DNA of 64,000 nt from Pedobacter riviphilus (GTDB taxonomy: Bacteria > Bacteroidota > Bacteroidia > Sphingobacteriales > Sphingobacteriaceae): positions 1,488,001-1,552,000 of the forward strand of contig NZ_CP061171.1 of NCBI RefSeq assembly GCF_014692875.1, read 5' to 3'. The notes under the pieces are model-generated. The model saw nothing but the letters and a program-made list of their open reading frames with translations. It was not told the DNA's origin and made no database searches. Position 1 is the first letter of the stretch; each line of letters opens with the position of its first letter. The translations under genes were made by a program, and so were the position numbers. This document shows positions 20,494 through 30,514 of this stretch, piece by piece.

Positions 20494-21015
20494 ATGGAAA
20501 AACAAGATTTTACAGCCACCATTTTGGTCGATCAAAGTCCGAATGAAGCATTTAATGCCATCACCAATGTTAGTCAATGGTGGTCGGAAGCCATTGAAGG
20601 AAATACCGATATTCTTAACGCCGAATTCGTTTATCATTATAGAGATATTCATTATTGTAAAATGAAGTTAATTGAACTGATTCCAGATCAAAAAGTGGCT
20701 TGGCTAATATTAGATAACTATTTTAAGTTTACAACCGATAAAAGCGAATGGATTGGTACAAAGCTGGTTTTCGATATTTCTAAAAAGGGTACACAAACCG
20801 CTGTAATTTTTACACACGAAGGATTGGTGCCTCATTACGAATGTTATGAGATTTGCAGGGAAGCATGGACCAACTATATTAAAGAAAGTTTGTATAAACT
20901 AATTACTACAGGGAAGGGGAGCCAAATCCTAAAGAAAATGATGGTTTTAATACCAAACTGGCAAAAAAGTGGAAACTGGAAGCCTAATAAAGACTGCAGC
21001 CAGTTCAATTTTTAA
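20494..21015 (+). CDS. SRPBCC/AHSA1-like protein
   Basis: Cytoplasmic protein of 173 residues with the START/SRPBCC helix-grip signature: an opening beta strand FTATILVDQSPNEAFNAITN, a WWSEAIEG turn, and a C-terminal helix CREAWTNYIKESLYKLITTG. Such proteins bind small hydrophobic ligands or modulate Hsp90; no function can be assigned. It sits alone, divergent from the GlxA-type regulator that may control it. Confidence 0.8.
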   Translation: MEKQDFTATILVDQSPNEAFNAITNVSQWWSEAIEGNTDILNAEFVYHYRDIHYCKMKLIELIPDQKVAWLILDNYFKFTTDKSEWIGTKLVFDISKKGTQTAVIFTHEGLVPHYECYEICREAWTNYIKESLYKLITTGKGSQILKKMMVLIPNWQKSGNWKPNKDCSQFNF

Positions 21016-21249
21016 TGAATAGGCTGCAGTTAATATATACATGCTAAATTTTCTTCTTTAAGGTAGCATTCTTAAAAAAATAATGCCTGGGTAATTGAGA
21101 TCCGTGTTACAACTGGTATCTATCAAGGCCGATACTCGGCAGCATTTGCTAACACTTATTTGCTCGGCAAGTTGATCTATACTCATCGATTTTGCTTTTA
21201 TCTCTTTTCAAATCAGCAACCCCGGTATTTATGCTCATGGGTAAATTTA

Positions 21250-23185
21250 TTAGGGTTTCTTTTTAGAGTCAAAACCGTACAAACCATTTTGGTAGAGGTA
21301 CGAAGCCATTTGGTAATTGGATATAGCTTCATTAATCAATTTCTGGTCTGCGGGTATGGCTACAGCACTTCCGGTAGTAAAATCGGGCTTGTATGTGGTC
21401 GCTTTTTTATTTGGATCGAGAATAACCAGCTTGTTATTTTTAATGTAGCCTAAACTCTGGTATGTGCTTATAAATGCCCTTTCTTCGCTATCTTTCATCT
21501 TAAACACATCCTGACCAAAAAACTTACTATTGTAACTAAAATTCAGATAACCCAAAATGGTGGGGCCGATATCAATCTGTGCAGTGAGCTTCTCGAATTT
21601 GCCGGGTACAATGTGTCCCGGGCTATAAAAAATCATCGGGATATGGTATTTATCAACCGGTAACTCAACTTTACCTGCACTAGAAGCGCAATGATCAGCC
21701 ACAATTACGAATAACGTATTAGCAAACCAAGGCTTCTGTTTTGCTTCGCGTATAAATTTGCCAATAGCGTAGTCTGTGTATTTAACTGCACCCTCTCTAC
21801 CTGTGTGCGAGGGAATATCAATTCTACCTTCAGGGTAAGTATAAGGACGGTGGTTCGAAACCGTCATAATCTGTGCGAAAAAAGGTTTCTTGTCTTTATA
21901 ATCTTTATCCAGTTCGCGTAACGAAAGTGTAAATAGATCTTCATCGGCAACGCCCAGATGTTTGAATAATGGATTTCCGAATCCTGAAGTGCACTTCTAT
22001 CTGTTACCTGGTAACCGTTGTTAGAAAAGAACTCGTTCATATTATCGAAATAGCCGTAGCCACCATAAATAAACCTGCTGTTGTATCCTTTGGAGCGAAA
22101 TATGCTACCTAAGGTGAACAGGTTTTTATTATCAGGACGTTTAACGATCGATTGTCCGGGGGTAGGCGGGATGCAAAGCGAAAGTGCTTCAAGGCCCTTA
22201 CGGTACGCGTACCGGAAGCGTATAAATTATTAAAGAGCAAACCTTCTTTTGCCAGCGAATCGAGTTGTGGGGTAATGTGCTGTGTATTGCCAAAAGTACC
22301 TAGAAACTCAGCGCTTAAGCTTTCTACACTAATCAGTACTACATTCATCTTGTTTTCAGCTCCGGGATTATTGATCATTCTGGAGGTACTGATATCGGTT
22401 CTCGCAATAGAATCTGCCGGGAGTAGGTGCTGAATAATATTGGCAGCGTTTTTAATTGGCAGCGTTTTATAAAAGGCATCATAATCGAGCTGATTATGCC
22501 AAAAAGCATAGCCAAACTCGTACATGCCATTGCCCGAAAGTTCGTTTACATATTGGTTGCTGCTGTTGTTTTTCCACTTGTGGCTTACACAGAAATAAGT
22601 AAATACGGGCAGGCACAGCAAAATGAGTGCAATTTTGGTTCTTTTGCCAAATCGTGCCTGCTGGTACGTAGATACTGTAATTAAGTTTCTTAACAGGTAA
22701 ACAACACCCGCAGTTAAAATAACCAGGACAGCTAAAATGGTATTAATGGGATACGATTGGCGGATATTTCCGATCACTTCGGTTGTGTATACCAGATAAT
22801 CGACAGCAATAAAGTTATAACGTACAGAGAATTCTTCCCAAAAGAACCATTCGGAAACGGCATTGAAAATGAGCGTTAAAATAACAACGAAAAAATAGAT
22901 AAACAGTAATACCCTGCTTGTTTTGCCCGTATAGCCTTTGGCTGGGAATAGCCACAGGTAAATAACCAGCGGTATAATAGCAAAAGAGGCCGCAGCCAGA
23001 TCGTAAAACAGACCGATGAGCAAAACTTTTAAGAGGTTTAAAATAGACCAATCGAAAGAAGCCGCACTATAAATTAATAGTGTAATGCGGGTTAATAACG
23101 AAATGCTACATAATAACAATGTAGCCAGAAAAACAGGACCGAACCTGTTTTCTAATAGTTTACTTGTTTTTTCTTTAATGCTCAT
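21250..23185 (-). CDS. LtaS-like membrane phosphoglycerol transferase/sulfatase-fold enzyme (two frameshifts)
   Basis: Membrane enzyme of the LTA synthase (alkaline phosphatase/sulfatase superfamily) group, about 645 residues when repaired. Five hydrophobic segments lie in residues 15-185. The extracellular domain shows metal ligand Glu in ISVESLSAEFLG, the nucleophile region ASGTRTV, and Asp-His in VADHCASSAG. Two breaks split it: after GTRTVR (plus-strand CCC 22195-22197) and before VADEDLF (CCC 21953-21955). Adding one C to each run (G on the coding strand) restores R-G-L-E-A-L-S-L and I-W-G-V-A-D-E-D. Intact in the organism if these are sequencing errors, otherwise a pseudogene. In Gram-negatives such enzymes modify periplasmic glucans or surface glycans; the substrate here is unknown. 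Confidence 0.8.
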
Positions 23186-23355
23186 AATAGGGGACTATTC
23201 CAACAGTTGAAAATTATCTGCAAGACCTTAGTTTTTTGCAAAGAGCAAATGTAAGTTTTCAATTCTGAAGGAATTCTGAATATTGGCTGGCAAAATGAAA
23301 TTAGTATTAATGCGTTAAATTAGCAATTCATTAATATTTGGCTAACCCTGTATTG

Positions 23356-24063
23356 TTATTGCTTCGAAAAATCAACACTCAATGTTGAAGTAAAGCGGGC
23401 AACCAATTTTTCATATAATGCTCTATTAATGGTACTCGAAACAATAATCATGTTATTTGTTCCGGTTCGTGTGGTTTGTCCGAAATCGCTCGCGGTTAGG
23501 CCAGTTACCAGGGCATTAAGTTGTACCTTAACTTTAGCCACGTAAGTTCCGGCAGTAACTTCCACTCGCTTCGCTTCAAGTTTAACCACTTGCGCCTGGT
23601 TCATTTCGAACCTTACCGGAATTTTTGTTCCCGAAGCTTCAATATATGTTCCGGTTAATAACAAAGGCGGGTTGGTTAATGAACTGGCCAAGGTTAGATT
23701 AAATTGGTTGTTCTCGTACACACCCGAAGCTATATTAACGGTGCCAGATAAAGAATCGGGTTTTAAGGCATTAACCAGGTAAAGGTTTTTAGTTTCGAGA
23801 TTGATTGCCCCACTACCTGATTTGGTTGCGCTGAATTCAATTTTGGCAACATTAACACTTGCGGTAGTCCAGTTTATGCTTCCGTTTGTACCAGCAGCTA
23901 CCACAGCGCCACTAGCGCTTGCATTGCTGCTTAACGAAGCATTTAAATTGCTGGCGCTAAAACTGTAGCTCAATTTGGTATCGGTAGCTACTTCTTTTTT
24001 TGTACAGCCCATAAAAAGCACTAGCATGAATAGTGCGCTTGTAGTTTGGTAAAGTTTAGTCAT
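23356..24063 (-). CDS. Hypothetical lipoprotein, Ser/Ala/Asn-rich
   Basis: Exported lipoprotein of 235 residues: signal peptide with lipobox LFMGC (Cys about residue 20) followed by TKKE, then a low-complexity stretch of Ser, Ala and Asn (about 33-60) and a beta-rich body. It resembles the DUF4382-type lipoproteins of Bacteroidota in general design, but I do not recognise a defined family. It stands alone, 170 bases from the start of the LtaS-like gene on the same strand. Function unknown. Confidence 0.7.
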   Translation of the reverse strand: MTKLYQTTSALFMLVLFMGCTKKEVATDTKLSYSFSASNLNASLSSNASASGAVVAAGTNGSINWTTASVNVAKIEFSATKSGSGAINLETKNLYLVNALKPDSLSGTVNIASGVYENNQFNLTLASSLTNPPLLLTGTYIEASGTKIPVRFEMNQAQVVKLEAKRVEVTAGTYVAKVKVQLNALVTGLTASDFGQTTRTGTNNMIIVSSTINRALYEKLVARFTSTLSVDFSKQ

Positions 24064-24350
24064 TTTGTTTGATTTTAAGGATATCAGATTTGGTTAGTGA
24101 TAGACCTTAAATATAAGTTTCAATTCTGTAGCAATTCTGAAGTTGATCGAAAGCCGTGGTTCATGCCGCCACGAACCGCTTATAAACTGGTTTACCGCTG
24201 TCAAACTGATTTGGATTTGTCTTAAAATTTATAGTTGCAACCTAACCTGAACACTTGATAGAAAAAGAGAAAATTTTGAACAGGAAAAAAAAGATGCTAC
24301 AGTTTTTCTTCAGATTTGACCTATAATATTGTTGTATCTATTTTTTGTAA

Positions 24351-24943
24351 GTGGAAGAGGAAATATTGATCAGTCGGGTATCAGATTATGTTCAGGAGCT
24401 TTTAGAAAATGAGCTTCCTGGGCACATGTATTTTCATAATTTCGAACATACCTTGCTGGTAGTAGAAGGGGTGAAAATAATTGGGGCGCACAGTGCTGTA
24501 AGCGAACACGAAATGTTGGTACTTACTTTGGCTGCCTATTTACATGATATTGGTTACACCCGGCAATATATAGGGCATGAAACTATCAGTGCCGAAATGG
24601 CCGGCACTTTCTTAAACACGAATGGTTTAAGTAGTTTGGATGTAGAACAGGTTAAAAACTGTATTTTAGCTACTAAATATCCTCAATTGCCCACAATAAT
24701 TTAGAAAAAATAATATGCGATGCTGATTTCTATCATTTTGCATTGCCAGTTTATACCGATTTTGCTGTAAGGTTGAAACGGGAGTGGGAAGAAAATATTA
24801 ATTTGGCTTACAGTCATAGGGAATGGGATGCTATTAATATCAAAATGCTTATAGGCCACCAATATTTTACCGATTATGGCAAGCAGTTTCTGCAAAAGAA
24901 AAAAGACCGGAATATAGAAAAGCTTATCCAGCGTTTTACCTGA
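24351..24943 (+). CDS. HD-domain metal-dependent phosphohydrolase (one frameshift)
   Basis: Cytoplasmic HD-superfamily protein of about 197 residues, GTG start. His33 (NFEHT) and His65-Asp66 (YLHDIGYT) are the metal-binding residues of the HD fold. The frame breaks after TKYPQLP at CCC 24690-24692; one more C gives L-P-H-N-N-L-E-K-I-I-C-D-A-D-F, where C-D-A-D is the conserved last HD aspartate, and joins the open frame from 24693 to 24943. So the gene is probably intact. Substrate (nucleotide or signal molecule) unknown. It lies 69 bases before the OmpR-type regulator. Confidence 0.82.
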
Positions 24944-25012
24944 TTTAATTAAAACCAGATGTTTAACTTTCGGGTTTTAATGGTTACTTTAAAAGCATAA
25001 AAAAGATACAAA

Positions 25013-25690
25013 ATGAAAATTCTGGTCATTGAAGATGAACCCGCTTTACTGGAAAGTATTTTGGCCTATTTTACAGGTGAAGGAAATATATGTGAGCATG
25101 CTTCAGATTTTGCATTGGCCAGCGAGAAGATAGCAGTTTACAGTTACGATTGCATTCTTTTGGATTTGGGGCTGCCAGGTGGGGAGGGGCTGGAATTGCT
25201 GACGAAACTCAAACAGCTCAAAAAAAGAGATGGGGTACTGATTATTTCTGCCAGGCACTCTTTAGATGATAAGTTGGCAGGGCTTGATTTGGGTGCCGAT
25301 GATTACTTGGTGAAACCTTTTCATTTATCGGAACTTAAGGCGCGTGTAAGTGCTATTGTTCGGCGTAAAAACTTTGATGGCGACAATGTAATTCATTTTA
25401 ATGAAATGGCTGTTGATGTTTCGGCGATGAAAGTAACGGTTAAAGGCAATCTGGTCATATTAACCAAAAAGGAGTTCGATCTGTTGGTTTATTTCCTTTC
25501 TAACCGCAATAAAGTAGTAACCAAAAATGCCATGGCCGAGCACCTTTGGGGCGATGAAATGGATTTGTCGGATGATTTCGATTTTATTTATACCCATGTT
25601 AAAAATCTCCGGAAAAAACTACTTGAAGCCGGGGCTGCCGATTATCTCAGGTCAGTTTACGGAATAGGCTATAAATTTGGTGATATATGA
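25013..25690 (+). CDS. OmpR/PhoB-family response regulator
   Basis: DNA-binding response regulator of 225 residues: receiver domain (1-118; Glu7/Asp8, phosphoacceptor Asp51 in ILLDLGLPGG, Lys in DDYLVKPF) and winged-helix output (about 128-222; KEFDLLVYFLSNRNKVVTK). It overlaps its kinase gene by 4 bases. The pair lies directly upstream of the PepSY/PAP2/RND run and is likely to control it, as is common for efflux operons with adjacent two-component systems. Confidence 0.95.
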   Translation: MKILVIEDEPALLESILAYFTGEGNICEHASDFALASEKIAVYSYDCILLDLGLPGGEGLELLTKLKQLKKRDGVLIISARHSLDDKLAGLDLGADDYLVKPFHLSELKARVSAIVRRKNFDGDNVIHFNEMAVDVSAMKVTVKGNLVILTKKEFDLLVYFLSNRNKVVTKNAMAEHLWGDEMDLSDDFDFIYTHVKNLRKKLLEAGAADYLRSVYGIGYKFGDI

Positions 25691-26940
25691 AACTGGCTAA
25701 CCGGTATAACAGGGTAAATATTTTAACCTCTATAGTGGTTTTTGCCATTACCGGCTTAATTTATTATGTGGTTATCCATTTTATTTTAACAGAAAAACTG
25801 GATCGGGATCTGGTGGTTGAAGAAAATGAAATCCGTCAGTATGTAGATACCTACCACAAGCTCCCATTGCCAGCGAGTTACCTTGATCAAAAAATTGCTT
25901 ATAAAAACCTTTCTGGCCATGTGCCAGAGCGGGAGTTTTTGTATACCCGCTATTACAATGCCAAAGAGCAGGAAAATGAACCCGGTAGAAGTTTAATCAC
26001 CGTAGTGTATCTAAATGGGAAAGCCGTTGAAGTAACCATAACCAAATCAAGGGTAGAGTCGGAAGATTTGGTGAGGATTATCCTTTTAATTACCATTGGC
26101 ATTACATTGATTTTGCTTTTATCGCTGTTGTTAATTAACAGGTTTGTGTTGAACAGACTCTGGCGGCCGTTTTATGCTATTTTAAATGGGATGAAATCGT
26201 TTGAGGTTGCCCGTATGGATGCCATTGCACACGAAGATACCCGGATTGATGAATTTAACGAGCTCCATCAATCTGTAAATGCCATGGCTGAAAGGGTAAG
26301 GCGCGATTATAAAGAACTTAAAAGTTTTACCGACAATGCTTCGCACGAAATGATGACACCTTTGGCGGTAATCAATTCCAAACTCGATTCTTTGCTTCAA
26401 ACGGAATCATTTACGGCGCAGCAGGGCGAGCTGTTGGCCGATGTTTACCATGCTACAGGCCGCTTATCCCGCCTGCACCAATCGTTGCTATTGCTGGCCA
26501 AAATTGAAAATAATCTGATTCCCGATTTTCAGGAGATTGATCTTAAAGAAATGGTGGAAGTAAAAGGCCGTCAGTTTCAGGAACTGTTTGAAAAAGATGG
26601 GCTAAGCCTTACTACAGATTTACAGGTTGTTGAAATAAAAATGAGTCGCTATTTGGCCGATATTTTACTGAATAACCTGTTTAGCAATGGAGTAAGACAC
26701 AATATTACAGGCGGATATATTCGTGTTGAACTCAGTTCAGTTGCATTGATTATGGCAAACTCTGGAAAACCTGGTAATATCCAAAGCAAAATTTTCGATC
26801 GCTTTTCAAAATCTGCCGATTCAGAAGGAATGGGTTTAGGTTTGGCCATTAGTAAACAAATCTGTAACCTTTATGGCTTCCGGATTAGTTATCAGGAAGA
26901 AAATGGCGAACATATTTTTGCTGTTTATTTTGGTGGCTGA
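25687..26940 (+). CDS. Sensor histidine kinase (HisKA/HATPase)
   Basis: Membrane kinase of 417 residues with two transmembrane segments (about 14-34 and 130-152) around a periplasmic sensor of about 95 residues, then a HAMP-like linker, HisKA with His220 in DNASHEMMTPL and HATPase with N box (LLNNLFSNGVRHN) and G2 box (GMGLGLAISKQIC). The G1 box is short. It is coupled to the preceding regulator (ATGA overlap). Signal unknown; cations or membrane stress are plausible from the downstream genes. Confidence 0.94.
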   Translation: MKLANRYNRVNILTSIVVFAITGLIYYVVIHFILTEKLDRDLVVEENEIRQYVDTYHKLPLPASYLDQKIAYKNLSGHVPEREFLYTRYYNAKEQENEPGRSLITVVYLNGKAVEVTITKSRVESEDLVRIILLITIGITLILLLSLLLINRFVLNRLWRPFYAILNGMKSFEVARMDAIAHEDTRIDEFNELHQSVNAMAERVRRDYKELKSFTDNASHEMMTPLAVINSKLDSLLQTESFTAQQGELLADVYHATGRLSRLHQSLLLLAKIENNLIPDFQEIDLKEMVEVKGRQFQELFEKDGLSLTTDLQVVEIKMSRYLADILLNNLFSNGVRHNITGGYIRVELSSVALIMANSGKPGNIQSKIFDRFSKSADSEGMGLGLAISKQICNLYGFRISYQEENGEHIFAVYFGG

Positions 26941-26992
26941 TGTGATTGTCGCACAAATAATTAATTGCCCACGTTTATAAGGGGGATAATTG

Positions 26993-27017
26993 ATTAATGC
27001 GATTGTATCGCATTAAT
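26993..27017. repeat. 11-bp perfect inverted repeat between the kinase and the PepSY gene
   Basis: ATTAATGCGAT (26993-27003), loop TGT, ATCGCATTAAT (27007-27017). It could be a terminator for the two-component operon or an operator for the pump operon starting at 27122; there is no clear T run, which slightly favours a protein-binding site. Confidence 0.5.
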
Positions 27018-27121
27018 TAAAATCCACCAAGGCACGTGTCGCCACCAACCTTACGTCCTGAAAATAAACTACAGAATTTCTTCATAATTCACTTTTAGTT
27101 TTGATTTAAAATTTAAAAGCG

Positions 27122-27529
27122 ATGAAAAGAATTTTTATAATTTTATTACTTGTCGGTACCATGTTTACATCGGTTAGCGCACAAAAAATTAGTGCCGTTA
27201 AAGTACCGGTTGAAGTAAAGGGCGCATTCGCAAAACTTTATCCTGGAGTAAAAGCAAATTGGGAAATAGAAAAACAAGACTATGAAGCTGGATTTACGCT
27301 AAACGGCAAAGCAACTTCGGTAGTTTATACAGCAAAAGGTGTGCTGCTGGAAACTGAAACAGCAATTAAGCCCAACGAATTGCCAGCAGTTATACTTGCC
27401 AAACTGAAAGGTAATAAAATAGCAGAGGCTGCTAAAATTACAAAAGCCGACGGATCTATCCGTTATGAGGCCGAAGTGAATGGAAAAGACCTGTTATTTG
27501 ATCTGAGCGGAAATCCTGTAAAACCCTAA
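27122..27529 (+). CDS. Periplasmic PepSY-like protein
   Basis: Exported protein of 135 residues with a signal peptide ending at TSVSAQ and the repeated alpha/beta pattern of the PepSY-like (BLIP-like) family: VPVEVKGAFAKLYPGVKANWEIEKQDYEAGF followed by a related second half. Such proteins are small periplasmic inhibitors or ligand binders. It is the first gene of the run leading to the RND pump, 2 bases before the PAP2 gene. Confidence 0.8.
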   Translation: MKRIFIILLLVGTMFTSVSAQKISAVKVPVEVKGAFAKLYPGVKANWEIEKQDYEAGFTLNGKATSVVYTAKGVLLETETAIKPNELPAVILAKLKGNKIAEAAKITKADGSIRYEAEVNGKDLLFDLSGNPVKP

Positions 27530-27531
27530 TC

Positions 27532-28323
27532 ATGCGAAACATATTGATATGTGCTTTGTTTTTCGTCGTTTTTACTACATCGTGTGCTGCACAAAGTATC
27601 GATTCGGTTAAAAATGCCAATACCGATTCATTAGCAAGGTGGTATAGTGGAACTCCTATTCCAAAACAAAAATTTAAAGCTACGGCATTTATTGCACCCG
27701 TGGTATTAATGGGTTATGGCTTTGCAGCAGTTTACGATCATGGTGCTTTAAAACAACTGGATGAAAGCACCAGGGCAGAATTACAGGAAGATCATCCTTT
27801 ATTTGCAGCCCATGTTGATGACTATCTTCAATTTGCTCCGGCAGCTGCAGTATATGCGCTTAATTTATCGGGTATAAAAGGTAAACATAATTTGTTTGAT
27901 GCCTCTATGTTATATGTTACCTCTGCTGCAATTATGGGAGTTTCTACCCATTTTGTGAAACGGGGCATTGGTAGAGAACGGCCTGATGGGTCGGGATTCA
28001 ATTCCTTTCCTTCAGGACATACAGCCTCAGCTTTTATGGCTGCAGAATTTCTGCACCAGGAATATAAAGATGTGAACCCCTGGATTGGTTATGCAGGTTA
28101 TTTCGTAGCTACCGCCACCGGAACGCTAAGGATGTACAACAACAAACACTGGTTTAGCGATGTAGTAGCCGGGGCAGGGTTTGGAATTGCCTCGACTAAA
28201 ATATCCTATCTGGTTTATCCTTACATTAAGAGCCTTTTTACCAATAAAAAGGGGGGCAATTTTACATTTATGCCTTTCTACCAACAGGGAAGTACAGGCT
28301 TAATGTTTTCGGGTAGGTTTTAA
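27532..28323 (+). CDS. PAP2-family phosphatase
   Basis: Membrane-associated acid phosphatase of the PAP2/undecaprenyl-PP phosphatase type, 263 residues. All three motifs are visible: K-R-G-I-G-R-E-R-P near 143-151, PSGHTAS near 161, and TLRMYNNKHWFSDVVAG near 199-215 (the last with His and Asp of the catalytic set; the first Arg is in LRMYNNKH). An N-terminal signal sequence ends near CAAQ. It sits between PepSY and the outer membrane channel gene in one operon. A role in lipid-phosphate turnover linked to envelope stress is plausible. Confidence 0.9.
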   Translation: MRNILICALFFVVFTTSCAAQSIDSVKNANTDSLARWYSGTPIPKQKFKATAFIAPVVLMGYGFAAVYDHGALKQLDESTRAELQEDHPLFAAHVDDYLQFAPAAAVYALNLSGIKGKHNLFDASMLYVTSAAIMGVSTHFVKRGIGRERPDGSGFNSFPSGHTASAFMAAEFLHQEYKDVNPWIGYAGYFVATATGTLRMYNNKHWFSDVVAGAGFGIASTKISYLVYPYIKSLFTNKKGGNFTFMPFYQQGSTGLMFSGRF

Positions 28324-28335
28324 TGTCAGCGGACC

Positions 28336-29583
28336 ATGAATAATAAAATGAAATGCCTGATTTTATGCATCGTTGCTTTTTCTGTAACAAGAGCAAGGGC
28401 ACAGGTGGTAGCTAAAAATCTCGATTATTATTTAAAACAGGCCGAATTAACTAGCCCTGTGCTTAAAGATCTGCATAATCAGCAGCGTGCTGCCGGGATT
28501 GATAGTTTAATTATTCGTGCTACAGGCGGGGCTCAGGTTACCGCCAGTTCTGCCGGAATGTATGCACCTGTTACCCGTGGTTACGGTTATGATGAAGTAT
28601 TAACCAACGGGCAGGCACTAGAAGCTTTGCTGAATGTGAATTACGATTTGTTGAACAGGAAACGCATCAACAATCAGCTGGAAGGTGTTAAAATTCAAAG
28701 CGATTCTATTCAATATGCTGGGCAGCTTTCCCTGTTTGATTTACAAAGGTCTGTTGCTGATCAGTATATTTTAGCCTACGCCAGTCAGCAGCAAGTTGGT
28801 TTTAACCGTGACGTGGTTACTTTACTTGAACAGGAAGAAGTATTACTCAAAAAACTTACCCGCAGCAATATTTATAAACAAGCAGAATATTTGACATTCC
28901 TGGTTACATTGCAGCAGCAACAACTTGCGCTGCAACAGGCCGAACTGCAGTTTAAAAACGATTATGCTACTTTAAATTACCTGGCTGGTATTGCCGATAC
29001 TGCCCAGGTTAAACTGGCAGATCCAAAATTGCAGACCGATAATTTAGTCACTACGCCTCACTTTTTTAATAAACGTTTCGATATTGATAGCTTAAAGAAT
29101 AGCAACCAGAAAAACGCTGTAGATCTTAATTATAAACCTAAACTGGGGATATATGCCAATGGTGGCTATAATTCTTCATTTATTTTGCAACCTTATAAAA
29201 ATTTTGGTACTAGTGTAGGCTTCACTTTCTCTGTACCTATTTACGACGGGCACCAGAAAAAAATGCAATACAATAAACTTAGTCTCGCAGCTAAAACCAT
29301 TGTTAATTACCGCGATTTTTTTAGCAGGCAACAGCAACAACAGTTAAACCTGATTAAGCAACAGCTTGAGCAAACCGATGCGCTTTTTCCGAAAATAAAT
29401 GAGCAAATCCGCTTTAGTAAAGGTTTAATTGAAGTAGACCGGAAACTGATGCATACAGGCGATTTAAAAGTGGCCGATTTCGTAATTGCGATTAATAATT
29501 ACCTGGCAGCCCAAAACCTGTTGCGACAAACTCAAATTAACCGTTTAAAACTGATTAATCAATTTAACTACTGGAACCGATAA
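28336..29583 (+). CDS. TolC-family outer membrane efflux protein
   Basis: Outer membrane channel component of 415 residues. Signal peptide ends at RARAQ. The protein shows the TolC pattern of long helical coiled coils broken by two beta-strand regions; the Gln-rich helix (residues about 190-215 and 330-350) is typical. It lies between PAP2 and the membrane fusion protein, 2 bases before the latter, giving a complete tripartite pump with the next two genes. Confidence 0.88.
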   Translation: MNNKMKCLILCIVAFSVTRARAQVVAKNLDYYLKQAELTSPVLKDLHNQQRAAGIDSLIIRATGGAQVTASSAGMYAPVTRGYGYDEVLTNGQALEALLNVNYDLLNRKRINNQLEGVKIQSDSIQYAGQLSLFDLQRSVADQYILAYASQQQVGFNRDVVTLLEQEEVLLKKLTRSNIYKQAEYLTFLVTLQQQQLALQQAELQFKNDYATLNYLAGIADTAQVKLADPKLQTDNLVTTPHFFNKRFDIDSLKNSNQKNAVDLNYKPKLGIYANGGYNSSFILQPYKNFGTSVGFTFSVPIYDGHQKKMQYNKLSLAAKTIVNYRDFFSRQQQQQLNLIKQQLEQTDALFPKINEQIRFSKGLIEVDRKLMHTGDLKVADFVIAINNYLAAQNLLRQTQINRLKLINQFNYWNR

Positions 29584-29585
29584 CC

Positions 29586-30512
29586 ATGAAGAGCTATCTA
29601 AAATTAATGTGTGGTGTTTTCGCCATGCTGTTTGTTTTTTCGGGATGCAATCCTTCGGCCCCGGCAGAAAATGTATCTGAACCCTCGCCAGTTACTCCTG
29701 TTCAGGTAACTACCGTGCGCGACAGCTCCCTCTCTGAGTTTATAGCGTTTTCGGCAGTTTCGGCCTATTTGGAGAAGAGTTATGTAAAAGCAAATATTAA
29801 TGGTTATATACAAAATGCCCAGGCCATAGTGGGCAAGCAGGTGGGGAGCCATCAGTTGCTGTTTAGTTTAATTACCAAAGAAGCTAAATCAATAGGGAAT
29901 AGCGTAAATAAGCTCGATGCAGGTTTTAAGTTTTCTGGAATTTCCGATATCAGGGCCGATCAGGCAGGTACAATTATCCTGGTAAACCATCAGAAAGGAG
30001 ATTATGTACAGGATGGGGAGGCACTCGCCGTCATCAGTAACCGCAATAGCTTGGTTTTTTTACTCGATCTGCCTTATGAATATAATCAGCTGATCAATCA
30101 GAACAGAAGCCTGGAGGTACTGTTACCAGATGGGAGCAAAATGACAGGTACAGTTTCGGGAACAATGCCGTCAGTAGATTCTTTGGCACAAACCCAGCGT
30201 TATGTACTTAAAGTGACCGCAAGTAAGGATATTCCGGAAGGTTTAATTGCTAAAGTAAAGTTAACAAAAGTTAACCATGCACAGGCTCAGGTACTACCCA
30301 AATCGGCAGTATTGTCCAACGAAACCGAAGATGAGTTTTGGGTAATGAAACTCATCAATGATTCTACCGCAGTAAAGATAAACGTGAAAAAAGGCATCGA
30401 AAACGAACATACAATTGAAGTGCTTGAACCGAAATTTTCGAAAACAGACCGGATTATTACAGCTGGAAATTATGGAATAGCAGATACGGCCAAAGTTAAA
30501 ATCCAGAAATAG
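29586..30512 (+). CDS. RND membrane fusion lipoprotein (HlyD/AcrA type)
   Basis: Periplasmic adaptor of 308 residues, anchored by a lipobox (FVFSGC, Cys at 21). The lipoyl/barrel-sandwich halves are visible at about 55-85 and 115-150 (GTIILVNHQKGDYVQDGEALAVI), followed by a beta-barrel and membrane-proximal domain. It is shorter than most adaptors, lacking a long coiled-coil hairpin. It lies between the TolC and RND genes with 2-base gaps. Confidence 0.9.
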   Translation: MKSYLKLMCGVFAMLFVFSGCNPSAPAENVSEPSPVTPVQVTTVRDSSLSEFIAFSAVSAYLEKSYVKANINGYIQNAQAIVGKQVGSHQLLFSLITKEAKSIGNSVNKLDAGFKFSGISDIRADQAGTIILVNHQKGDYVQDGEALAVISNRNSLVFLLDLPYEYNQLINQNRSLEVLLPDGSKMTGTVSGTMPSVDSLAQTQRYVLKVTASKDIPEGLIAKVKLTKVNHAQAQVLPKSAVLSNETEDEFWVMKLINDSTAVKINVKKGIENEHTIEVLEPKFSKTDRIITAGNYGIADTAKVKIQK

Positions 30513-30514
30513 CC